Source of the DNA: Bacteroidota bacterium | GTDB taxonomy: Bacteria; Bacteroidota; Bacteroidia; Chitinophagales; Chitinophagaceae | DNA: 12,384 nucleotides | Direction of reading: 5' to 3' | Assembly: GCA_025361325.1 (NCBI GenBank) | Contig: JANYAL010000123.1 | Location: 1 to 12,384, forward strand | Shown here: piece after piece, positions 1 to 6,541 of the stretch | How positions within the stretch are numbered: the stretch's first letter is position 1 | Layout: the number at the start of each line of letters is the position of its first letter | Position numbers and translations under genes: made by a program | The notes under the pieces: generated by a model | Database searches by the model: none | What the model saw: only the letters and a program-made list of their open reading frames with translations | What the model was told of the DNA's origin: nothing

Positions 1-1689
1 CGCGATGATGTCCCGTACCCGCCGCACATCGAAGGTGCTTTCTTCGGCATTCATCACCAGGAGGGGCAGGCTGATGCCCGCTTTGCGTAAATCCACGCCT
101 TCATCGGCATAGGCCACGGCCAGGTAATCGATCTTGTGGAACTGCAGCAGGTTGGCGATCTCGAACCCGCCGCTGCCATAGCTGAAGGCCTTTACCATGG
201 CCATCATTTTCACTCCGGGCAGTAACTGCTGCTGGTATGCCTTCAGGTTATGGGTGATGGCGTCCAGGTCTATCTCCAGCACGGTCTGGTGTACTTTCTG
301 TTCCAGCAAGTGACTTATCTGTTCAAACTCGAATAACCGGGCTCCTTTCAGCAAAATGGTCTCGTTTTGAAAATGCAGCGCATGAAACTGCTGCCGGAAC
401 TCCACGGTAGAGCCAAAGAACTGGCTCTCGGCTATATGGCCGAAGGCAGCGGCCTGCTGGCAGATACCCGGACCGATACCGATGAACCGGTTGATGTTCT
501 TTTGCTGCAGGATGAAGGCCACATCGGCATAGAGGGATGCGCTGTTCTTTCCGGTCTGCAGGATATCGCTCAGGATCAGGGTACGCTTTGGATGCTGATG
601 CTGCTGCTGCAGGAAATCCAGCGCAATGGTTAGCGAATTGATATCGGCGCTGTAACTGTCATTGATGATTGAGCAGTTGTTGATGCCCTGTTTCAGTTCC
701 AGTCGCATTTCCACGGGGCGCAGCAGCAGCATGCTCCGTATTATCTCTTCGGCAGGTATGCCCAGCTGCAGCAAAACGCAGCAGCAGGTGATTGCATTCT
801 CAATGGAGGCCTCGTCATAAAAAGGTATGGCGAAGCTCAGCGGTTTGTCCTCGTATATCGTATCGATCACGGTGAGGGCGTCCTTTTTCTCAATGGAGAT
901 GATCTTCAGTGTGGCGGTCTCCTTCCTGCTCCAGGAAAACAGTTTCAGGTCGTCACCGGGCCTTACATTGTTCTTAAAGGTGGTAACCGCATTGTTGATG
1001 TCGGGATGGTCGGCGCAATATATCAGCAGGTCGCTGTGGATAAAGAGTTTCAGTTTCTCATTAATCTTCTGCCGGATATTCAGGAATCCTTCCGCATGTG
1101 CCTCCCCGATAGTGGTGAAAACGCCGATCGTGGGATCTATGATCTTCTCCAGGAGCTGCATCTCGCCGGGCTGCGAGATGCCGGCTTCGAAGATCCCAAG
1201 TGAATTGGCGGCGTTCATCTGCCACACGCTGAGGGGCACACCGATCTGGGAATTATAGCTCTTTGGACTGCGAACGATATTGTGGTCGCTTTGCAGCAAC
1301 TGGTAAAGCCACTCTTTGACAATGGTTTTGCCATTGCTGCCGGTGATCCCTATAACGGGATAATCAAAGTGATGCCGGTGCCAGGCTGCCAGCTGGTGCA
1401 AGGCCTGCAGCACATCGGTAACCTGCAGAAAACCGGCCCCGGGATAATTCACGATCGCTTCCTCCATAAAGCCTGCATCCACTACAAAATGCCGTACGCC
1501 CTTTTGATAGAGTTCCGCAATGAACAGGTTGCCGTTACGCCGTGGGCCGCCCAGTGCAAAAAAGAGGGAGGTGGCCGGGAACAATAAGCGGCGGCTGTCG
1601 AGCAGCAGGTGTTCTAGCGTACTATCGCTCCCGGGCTGCAGCAGTTTTGCATGGATGATGGGGATGATCTGTTTGATGGTATAACTCAA
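1..1689 (-). CDS. murF-alr: Bifunctional UDP-MurNAc-tripeptide:D-Ala-D-Ala ligase / alanine racemase (MurF-Alr fusion), 3' end missing
   Basis: The gene runs open for 563 codons to the window edge, so the end of the racemase half is missing. The N-terminal part is a Mur ligase: P-loop GSNGKT at residues 117-122, a YNSQIGVPLS stretch, FEAGISQPGEM, IGEAHAEGF, PFYDEASIENA and INDSYSADINSL. It adds D-Ala-D-Ala to UDP-MurNAc-tripeptide in the cytoplasm. From about residue 465 an alanine racemase domain begins (LEIDLDAITHNL); MVKAFSYGSG carries the expected PLP lysine, K500. It would supply D-Ala from L-Ala. This fusion is a known Bacteroidota arrangement. No ATG fits the N-terminus. I chose TTG at 1689 because the protein then starts MSYTIKQIIPII, as MurF proteins usually do, and an in-frame TGA lies a few codons upstream. 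It is the last visible gene of the gldFG-terC cluster, 24 bp after the terC-family gene. The family call is very secure; the start codon is less so. Confidence 0.93.
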   Translation of the reverse strand, partial: MSYTIKQIIPIIHAKLLQPGSDSTLEHLLLDSRRLLFPATSLFFALGGPRRNGNLFIAELYQKGVRHFVVDAGFMEEAIVNYPGAGFLQVTDVLQALHQLAAWHRHHFDYPVIGITGSNGKTIVKEWLYQLLQSDHNIVRSPKSYNSQIGVPLSVWQMNAANSLGIFEAGISQPGEMQLLEKIIDPTIGVFTTIGEAHAEGFLNIRQKINEKLKLFIHSDLLIYCADHPDINNAVTTFKNNVRPGDDLKLFSWSRKETATLKIISIEKKDALTVIDTIYEDKPLSFAIPFYDEASIENAITCCCVLLQLGIPAEEIIRSMLLLRPVEMRLELKQGINNCSIINDSYSADINSLTIALDFLQQQHQHPKRTLILSDILQTGKNSASLYADVAFILQQKNINRFIGIGPGICQQAAAFGHIAESQFFGSTVEFRQQFHALHFQNETILLKGARLFEFEQISHLLEQKVHQTVLEIDLDAITHNLKAYQQQLLPGVKMMAMVKAFSYGSGGFEIANLLQFHKIDYLAVAYADEGVDLRKAGISLPLLVMNAEESTFDVRRVRDIIA

Positions 1690-1713
1690 TGCAACTATTT
1701 TAAATGAACAAAA

Positions 1714-2682
1714 TCAGGGCAGCCCTGCCTCATCTTCGGGTATCCCTATCCGCTTATGGTAGACCGAATACAATACAGATGACGTGATGCAAACCACAAT
1801 CACCAGCATGGATACCCATACGGGCAGGATCACGTGAAAATACGCTATCAGCATCTTTACGCCAATAAAGAGAAGCACCACGGCTATGCCCTGCTGCAGG
1901 TATTCGAATTTACCGGCTGCCCCCCGCAAAAGGAAGAAGAGGCTCCGGAGCCCCAGCACGGCAAAGATATTGGAGGAATAGATCAGTAGTTTTTTGGTGG
2001 GGTCGGGGATGATGGAAAACACCGCGGGAATAGAATCCAGGGCAAAGAGCAGGTCGGTGAGTCCAAGCATAACCACCACCATCGCCAGTTTGGTGAAGTA
2101 GGATCTGTTATTGCGGGTGATAATGAACTTACCATGAGGCTCCTCATCGGTGGTACGCATGAATTTCTTTATGAGGCGATAGACACTGCTTTCCCCCGGG
2201 TCAAATTCCTCCGCTGCCTTCTGAAGGAACATTTTGATGCCGGTGTATACCAGGAAGGCACCGAAGACATACATGATCCAATAGAACTTTGCCACCAGCG
2301 TAGTGCCTACAGTAATGAAGATGATCCTGAACAGGATGGCCATCAGGATGCCCACCAGCAATACCCGGGAATAATTGTGTGGCTTCACTTTGAAAAAAGA
2401 GAAGATAATGACGAAGATGAAGATATTGTCTATGGAGAGTGACCACTCGAGCAGATAGGCCGATATGAAGGAGATGGCGTCTGCATGCCCGTTGCCATTG
2501 TTATTTTCGTACGCGATGAATGCGCAGAAACAAACCGATAAGCATACCCAGAAGCCCGTCTGGATCAGTGCCATTTTGATACTAACCACCTGGTTCTTCC
2601 GGCTGAGTAGTCCCAGGTCGGCGACTAATGCCACTATTATCACTGCACAAAAAACAATATATATCAGCAGCGTTTTGTCCAT
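1714..2682 (-). CDS. TerC/Alx-family integral membrane protein, predicted metal (Mn) exporter
   Basis: The 322-residue protein consists mostly of hydrophobic segments and carries the two acidic TerC signature motifs: EWSLSIDNIFIF in the first third and TDLLFALDSIPAVFSI in the second half. A polar cytoplasmic loop between them (around FDPGESSVYRLIKKFMRTTDEEPHGKF) is typical of the long Alx-type members. Characterised relatives export manganese or help metallate secreted enzymes; tellurite resistance is only the historical name. I chose the ATG at 2682 (MDKTLLIYIVF), which lies one base after the gldG stop (TAA-A-ATG) and suggests translational coupling. A longer reading from 2763 exists but would overlap the gldG end by 80 bp and add a segment with no family resemblance. 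The substrate cannot be told from sequence. Its place between gliding and peptidoglycan genes may simply reflect co-transcription. Confidence 0.9.
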   Translation of the reverse strand: MDKTLLIYIVFCAVIIVALVADLGLLSRKNQVVSIKMALIQTGFWVCLSVCFCAFIAYENNNGNGHADAISFISAYLLEWSLSIDNIFIFVIIFSFFKVKPHNYSRVLLVGILMAILFRIIFITVGTTLVAKFYWIMYVFGAFLVYTGIKMFLQKAAEEFDPGESSVYRLIKKFMRTTDEEPHGKFIITRNNRSYFTKLAMVVVMLGLTDLLFALDSIPAVFSIIPDPTKKLLIYSSNIFAVLGLRSLFFLLRGAAGKFEYLQQGIAVVLLFIGVKMLIAYFHVILPVWVSMLVIVVCITSSVLYSVYHKRIGIPEDEAGLP

Positions 2683-2683
2683 T

Positions 2684-4390
2684 TTATGTACGGCTGTATT
2701 TTCTTCTTCGCAGCCATTGATAAACGATGCCAAACAAAAATACAAGCAACACAGGCATGGCAATATTCATGAGTTGCCAGTAGGTTCTTTGCGCCGTCAG
2801 TTTCTTGGGGTCGAGCAGATGCAGGGTGTAATCCTTTGCCTTGGCTTCGGACAGTCCCGCGGGATTGAGGAGGTAGTCCAGGCAATTCTGTACAAATTCC
2901 TTGTTGGCGAAGGGATACTGGTATTGTGATCCGTATGTGAAAGGATTCATTCCCATGGGCAGTGGCGCGTTTTTCTGTATGGAATTCATCGCTATGTCAC
3001 CGTCGGCCACCAGGATCATTTTATTGTCGCGGATGCAATCTGTAACAAACCCTGCTCCGTAACTTTCCAGCGAATCATGCATAGCCTGTGATAAGCGGTT
3101 GGCATAGAGCGACCGGAATTTACCTTCCAGCAGGATAGCAACGGGTATATCGGCCCGCTTGAATTTTTCATCTTCAGGTGCAATCACATTTTCTTTTCCG
3201 CTGATGAGGGCCGGCGTGGCAATTCGCCTGGAATTCGGCGAAGAGCTTAGCAGTATGGTCTTATTGATACCCGCTGCCTCTACGGTATCAATAGAATTCA
3301 CAAAACGCCCGGCCACGAGGCCAAGGTTCTTGTTGATGACATGGCCCTGCCTGGATTCAAAGAGGGGGAAATAATTCCAGTGCAGGAATTCGAATTGCCC
3401 GTTGCCGTTCACATCAAAGGGCAGGAAATCGCATTGCAGGTCCATCACCAGGTCGTTGTTGATCCTGGCACCGTACCTGAACAGGAGGTCATCCAGTTGC
3501 AGTCCGCGGTCATAGGCCACCACCTCATTCTTAATGCGAAGGCTATCCATTTCTGCCTCCAGCTTGTCGATGAAGAAAAGCAATTTCCCACCCCGCATCA
3601 CAAACTGGTCGATGGTGAGTTTCTCTTTTTCGCTGAAGGGCTGGGTGGGTTTCACCATAACCAGCAGGCTAAAGGTATCGGGTATCACCGGCAGGGTGGC
3701 CAGGTTGAATTGCCTGAGGTCATAGTCGGGTTTCAGCACATTCTCCACGAGGTCGTAGATCCTGGCATCCTGCGGCTCTCCATTTCCGGTAGCATAGGCC
3801 ACCAGGGGTTTCACCGTTCGGATAAGTTTGTCTATGGCATCGGCGAACCGGAATTCCATGAGTGCCTCGGCGCTGTTGAGTTCAGCCGGGGTGATCACCG
3901 TCTTGTTGCCGGCATAGAGGTTGACGGGCATCACTTTTTCGCGGTAATGCACCAGGGCAAAAGGATAAACCAGTTGCTGCTGCTCCCCGGCTTTTAACTG
4001 CGATTTCAAGTTGATGGGGTACAGGCCAAGAGCAGAAAGAGTATCACCATAGCGAACCGAGGTCCCCTCTACCGGGTCGTCGGGAGAGATGAAGTTAAAT
4101 TGGAGCCTGCTTCCTGTTATTTCCCTGAATTCCTGGAGCATCTCGCCGGTGCTGTTTGCCAGTTTCTTGAAGCCGCTGGGGAATTCGCCTTTCAGAAAGA
4201 TATCCACCTGTACAGCCGTGTCCAGCTTCTTCAATAGTTTTTTTGTGGGTGCTGACAAAGTGAATCTTTTTTCATCGGTGAGGTCTGCACGGGCATGGTA
4301 CCGGGAGGCCAGCCAGTTTAATACAAACAAAATCACTAATGTGATAGGTAACCACCACCTTGTCTTGAATATTTGGCCCGTAGCTTGCAT
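2684..4390 (-). CDS. gldG: Gliding motility-associated ABC transporter substrate-binding/auxiliary protein GldG
   Basis: This 568-residue protein has one N-terminal membrane anchor (about residues 12-29), a large extracytoplasmic region, and a C-terminal membrane helix (about 538-558) followed by a basic tail, RRRKYSRT. The start of the soluble part (RADLTDEKRFTLSAPTKKLLKKL, then VQVDIFLKGEFPSGFKKL) matches the ABC-transporter auxiliary family to which GldG belongs. GldG is thought to sit in the inner membrane with GldF and the ATPase GldA; mutants in Flavobacterium johnsoniae lose gliding. What the complex transports is not established. The gene starts directly after the gldF stop codon (0 bp gap) and is followed one base later by the terC-family gene, so the three are surely co-transcribed. 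No gldA is in the window. The residual alternative is a GldG-like ABC auxiliary protein not devoted to motility. Confidence 0.92.
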   Translation of the reverse strand: MQATGQIFKTRWWLPITLVILFVLNWLASRYHARADLTDEKRFTLSAPTKKLLKKLDTAVQVDIFLKGEFPSGFKKLANSTGEMLQEFREITGSRLQFNFISPDDPVEGTSVRYGDTLSALGLYPINLKSQLKAGEQQQLVYPFALVHYREKVMPVNLYAGNKTVITPAELNSAEALMEFRFADAIDKLIRTVKPLVAYATGNGEPQDARIYDLVENVLKPDYDLRQFNLATLPVIPDTFSLLVMVKPTQPFSEKEKLTIDQFVMRGGKLLFFIDKLEAEMDSLRIKNEVVAYDRGLQLDDLLFRYGARINNDLVMDLQCDFLPFDVNGNGQFEFLHWNYFPLFESRQGHVINKNLGLVAGRFVNSIDTVEAAGINKTILLSSSPNSRRIATPALISGKENVIAPEDEKFKRADIPVAILLEGKFRSLYANRLSQAMHDSLESYGAGFVTDCIRDNKMILVADGDIAMNSIQKNAPLPMGMNPFTYGSQYQYPFANKEFVQNCLDYLLNPAGLSEAKAKDYTLHLLDPKKLTAQRTYWQLMNIAMPVLLVFLFGIVYQWLRRRKYSRT

Positions 4391-5113
4391 CTATTTCTTA
4401 TGGAGGTTTTTAACCGTGATCAATAAGAACAGGAAGACAATGCTGGCAAAGTAAACCAGGTCGCGGCTGTCGAGCACGCCCCGGCTGATGCTACGGTAAT
4501 GAAAATCGATGCCCAGCATCTCTATATAATAATCAGGGCCGTTTACAAAGAAAGGCAGCCTGCTCAGGGCATTGAATCCAAAATAGGCAAGCAGGCAGAC
4601 AAAGGAACTGACCAGGAAGGCTACTACTGCATTATTGGTGAACCCACTGCAGCAGAGGCCGATGGCTGTAAAGACAGCGCCCAGCAAAAAGAGACCGATA
4701 TAACTTCCGGTGATTCCGCCCGCATCGATGCTGCCGTGTACGCTCAGCGTCTTAATGGTTATGATATACAGGAAGGTGGGAACGATCACAAAAAGGAGAA
4801 CAGCCAGTATGGAAAGGTATTTGCCTCCGATGATCTGCCATTTGGTGAGTGGCCGGGTGAGCAGCAATTCGAAGGTGCCTGTCCTGAATTCATCAGAAAG
4901 GCTGCGCATGGTGATGGCAGGCACCAGGAAAAGCAGCACCCAGGGGGCCAGGTCAAAGAATTTATCCAGGGTTGCATATCCGAAATCGAAGATATTGCTG
5001 TCTTTCAGCACAAATAAGAAAAGTCCGTTCACCAGCAGGAACAGGAGGATGGCAATATAGCCAGTAAGATTACTGAAAAACTGCTGCAGGTCTTTTTTAC
5101 AGATGCTCCACAT
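4391..5113 (-). CDS. gldF: Gliding motility-associated ABC transporter permease GldF
   Basis: The 240-residue protein is an ABC-2-type permease with about six membrane segments, near residues 16-36, 52-69, 98-118, 136-158, 165-186 and 217-236. The stretch between the second and third (MRSLSDEFRTGTFELLLTRPLTKWQIIGGKYL) is the coupling-region signature of this permease family and is well conserved in GldF. Together with GldG and a GldA ATPase encoded elsewhere it would form an inner-membrane ABC complex. The start MWSICKKDLQQFF at 5113 is the usual GldF start and there is no upstream in-frame candidate of similar quality. It is the first gene of the minus-strand cluster, so the cluster promoter should lie in the 400-bp gap before it. 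A partial promoter-like TAAATTG lies 17 bp before the ATG (5130-5136 on the plus strand), but I see no matching -33 box. Confidence 0.92.
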   Translation of the reverse strand: MWSICKKDLQQFFSNLTGYIAILLFLLVNGLFLFVLKDSNIFDFGYATLDKFFDLAPWVLLFLVPAITMRSLSDEFRTGTFELLLTRPLTKWQIIGGKYLSILAVLLFVIVPTFLYIITIKTLSVHGSIDAGGITGSYIGLFLLGAVFTAIGLCCSGFTNNAVVAFLVSSFVCLLAYFGFNALSRLPFFVNGPDYYIEMLGIDFHYRSISRGVLDSRDLVYFASIVFLFLLITVKNLHKK

Positions 5114-5514
5114 GTATTTAAAATTAGTGCAATTTACTATTTAACAGGGTATTAGAAACCAGTAATCCGGTCAAATACCAGAAACGGCAGGGGATTTTAT
5201 ACCCATATTAACAGAGTAGAATACGGTAATAAAAAATTAAGCGGATCTCCATGCAGCATTTGAGAATAGGGTTGTGTCATAAGAGCGGACTGGCTGTTAA
5301 GCAACTGGCGGCTGATATATGTCCCTTACCATTACGATAGGACCTTTGGGCAAAGACATTTACCCTTAACCGGTGAAGTTGATTTGACAAACAATCGTTC
5401 AAAGGTTCACAATACAATAAGTTGTTTACCCAAAACCAACTGCTGAAAGTCCCGCCATTTATTTGGCGGGGCTCTTTTTTTGGGTCTTCGCCATTGAAGT
5501 TTGGTACAGATTAT
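5114..5514. other. 401-bp intergenic region between iscA and gldF, no gene recognised
   Basis: I see no coding sequence of family type here. The only minus-strand ORF with any context is about 20 codons (5'-ATG TCT TTG CCC...) and resembles nothing I know. The region must hold the gldF promoter on the minus strand and the 3' end of the isc operon. It also contains a strong hairpin with a T-tract on the plus strand (listed separately), which could end a small plus-strand transcript. There is a short CTTTG/CAAAG self-complementary element near 5344-5355 and a similar-looking pair of CCCTTA stretches around 5324 and 5364, neither convincing as a structure by eye. Confidence 0.5.
5448..5481 (+). 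terminator. Intrinsic terminator-like hairpin, possibly bidirectional
   Basis: A 10-bp stem pairs AGTCCCGCCA (5448-5457) with TGGCGGGGCT (5464-5473) with a single T-G wobble and a TTTATT loop, followed by C and seven T (5475-5481). This is a textbook intrinsic terminator read on the plus strand. On the minus strand the same stem is followed only by TTC, so it is weaker there, but it sits about 35 bp beyond the iscA stop and very likely forms the 3' end of the isc transcript as well. No plus-strand gene is known upstream. Confidence 0.75.
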
Positions 5515-5943
5515 TTACACAGAGAAGCTTTCGCCGCAGCCACAGCTCCTGCTGGCATTGGGATTGTTGAAGTAGAATCCCTTGCCGTTTAATCCGTCGC
5601 TGAAGTCGAGTTCTGTATTGACGAGGTATAAGAAACTTTTCAGGTCTGTCACCACTTTCACGCCTTTGTCCTCAAAGACCTGGTCCATTGGTTTTATTTC
5701 ATTATCAAAATCCATTTTATAACTCAACCCGCTGCATCCGCCACCCACTACACCTACCCGCAGGAAATAAGAGGGGTCATTGACTACGCCCGCATCCGTC
5801 ATCAGCTGGATAACTTTTGCTCTTGCCTTGTCGGAAATGAATATTGAATTTTCAGCCCCCGCCAATCCTTCCCCCACAGGGGAGGCTTTCGAAAACGCTG
5901 TTGTTTGTGCGTTCTTTTCTGTTATTGTATTTAGGGTCTGCAT
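5515..5943 (-). CDS. iscA: A-type iron-sulfur assembly/carrier protein IscA (HesB/IscA/SufA family)
   Basis: The 142-residue protein carries the A-type carrier fold from about residue 33 (SIFISDKARAKVIQLM) to the end, with the three conserved cysteines: C70 in GGGCSGLSY and C134/C136 in the C-terminal CGCGESF. Such proteins hold a [2Fe-2S] or [4Fe-4S] cluster, or iron, and pass it to apo-proteins. It is the third gene of the minus-strand iscS-iscU-iscA operon, 79 bp after iscU. The family usually runs about 105-115 residues, so the first 30 or so are an extension. Residues 19-30 (KASPVGEGLAGA) are encoded by a copy of a palindromic repeat whose partner lies upstream of the gene. The ATG at 5943 is the only plausible start, because no later ATG occurs before the domain begins. 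The extension therefore looks translated. SufA is the alternative name, but the neighbours favour IscA. Confidence 0.93.
   Translation of the reverse strand: MQTLNTITEKNAQTTAFSKASPVGEGLAGAENSIFISDKARAKVIQLMTDAGVVNDPSYFLRVGVVGGGCSGLSYKMDFDNEIKPMDQVFEDKGVKVVTDLKSFLYLVNTELDFSDGLNGKGFYFNNPNASRSCGCGESFSV
5855..5888 (-). repeat. Palindromic interspersed repeat, copy A, inside the iscA reading frame
   Basis: Read on the minus strand this copy is a hairpin-forming part (AAGCCTCCCCTGTGGGGGAAGG, which is CCTCCCC against GGGGGAAGG with one bulge), followed by ATTGGCGGGGGC. The second copy, 5977-6012 on the plus strand, has the same layout: CCTCCT...AGGAGG hairpin, then ATTTAGGTGGGGCC. Short palindromes followed by a G-rich tail are common between genes in Bacteroidota genomes. 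Here the copy lies within iscA and is read without a stop or frameshift. Being sure that it is one mobile family needs genome-wide counting. Confidence 0.65.
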
Positions 5944-5976
5944 TAAATAAAAGATGTTGTACTAATTTTACGCTTG

Positions 5977-6012
5977 AAATTCCTCCTCAGGGAGGAGGAT
6001 TTAGGTGGGGCC
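5977..6012 (+). repeat. Palindromic interspersed repeat, copy B, between iscU and iscA
   Basis: The left arm AAATTCCTCCT (5977-5987) pairs with AGGAGGATTT (5993-6002) across a CAGGG loop with one bulged base, and the tail AGGTGGGGCC follows. It begins 10 bp beyond the iscU stop on the iscU downstream side and is in opposite orientation to copy A, about 90 bp away. It may act as an mRNA-stabilising or attenuating hairpin between iscU and iscA; that role is inference. Confidence 0.65.
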
Positions 6013-6022
6013 GAGGCTCCCT

Positions 6023-6442
6023 TTAATGTATCACGCTCTCCTCGAACTTAATAGCCTCCATGCCGTTCTTGATTCGGTAATCATTGATGGCGGCCTTGAT
6101 AGCGTCTTCAGCAAGAACACTGCAATGTATCTTTACCGGGGGCAGGTTGAGTTCCTCCACTATATCCATATTGTCGATCTTCAGGGCATCGTCAACACTT
6201 TTTCCTTTGAGCCATTCAGTAGCAAGGGAAGAGGATGCAATGGCGGAACCGCATCCAAAGGTCTTGAATTTGGCATCGGTAATCATGCCTGTGGCATCAT
6301 CTACCTGTATCTGCAAGCGCATCACGTCGCCGCACTCGGGTGCGCCAACCAGGCCTGTGCCTACATTCTTACTGCTTTTATCCAGGGTGCCCACATTCTT
6401 GGGATTCTGGTAGTGGTCGATGACTTTTTCTGAGTATGCCAT
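6023..6442 (-). CDS. iscU: Iron-sulfur cluster assembly scaffold protein IscU
   Basis: The 139-residue protein starts MAYSEKVIDHYQNPKNVG, the classic IscU N-terminus. All scaffold ligands are present: C37 and D39 in ECGD, C64 in FGCGSA, and H106-C107 in KIHCS. LPPVK at residues 100-104 is the recognition motif for the HscA chaperone in ISC systems. IscU receives sulfur from IscS and builds a [2Fe-2S] cluster in the cytoplasm. I chose the ATG at 6442. The frame stays open upstream to 6511, but that extension (MIKFSSLIPLLTVSALSS...) is not IscU-like. The gene lies 99 bp after iscS and 79 bp before iscA in one minus-strand operon. The length is slightly above the E. coli protein (128) because of a short C-terminal tail ending in EESVIH. 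Confidence 0.97.
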   Translation of the reverse strand: MAYSEKVIDHYQNPKNVGTLDKSSKNVGTGLVGAPECGDVMRLQIQVDDATGMITDAKFKTFGCGSAIASSSLATEWLKGKSVDDALKIDNMDIVEELNLPPVKIHCSVLAEDAIKAAINDYRIKNGMEAIKFEESVIH

Positions 6443-6504
6443 TTTATTTAGTTTATAGGATGATAATGCTGATACTGTTAATAAGGGTATGAGGCTTGAA
6501 AACT

Positions 6505-6531
6505 TTATCAACCTGTTATCCTTATCAACCT
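6505..6531. repeat. Direct repeat TTATCAACCT x2 upstream of iscU
   Basis: TTATCAACCT occurs at 6505-6514 and again at 6522-6531, a 17-bp period, with GTTATCC between them. The pair lies in the 99-bp gap between iscS and iscU, 63-89 bp before the iscU ATG. Two same-face boxes could bind a regulator, but the sequence does not resemble an IscR site I know, and chance is possible. Confidence 0.35.
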
Positions 6532-6541
6532 TTTACTGTAT

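Noticed and set aside
1715..1727. CAGGG-CAG-CCCTG hairpin at the terC-family stop codon
   Set aside because: A five-pair stem followed on the minus strand by ATTTTGTTCATTT could be a weak attenuator, but it overlaps coding sequence and lacks a proper T-tract.
2683..2763. Longer start for the TerC-family protein
   Set aside because: It would overlap gldG by 80 bp and add a non-conserved N-terminus. The ATG one base after the gldG stop fits the family.
3341..3997. Plus-strand open frame of 218 codons opposite gldG
   Set aside because: It lies wholly within gldG on the other strand, has no family resemblance, and its composition follows from the gldG codons.
6443..6511. N-terminal extension of IscU (MIKFSSLIPLLTVSALSS...)
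   Set aside because: IscU starts at MAYSEKVIDHY. The upstream part is an accidentally open intergenic stretch and would wrongly suggest a signal peptide.
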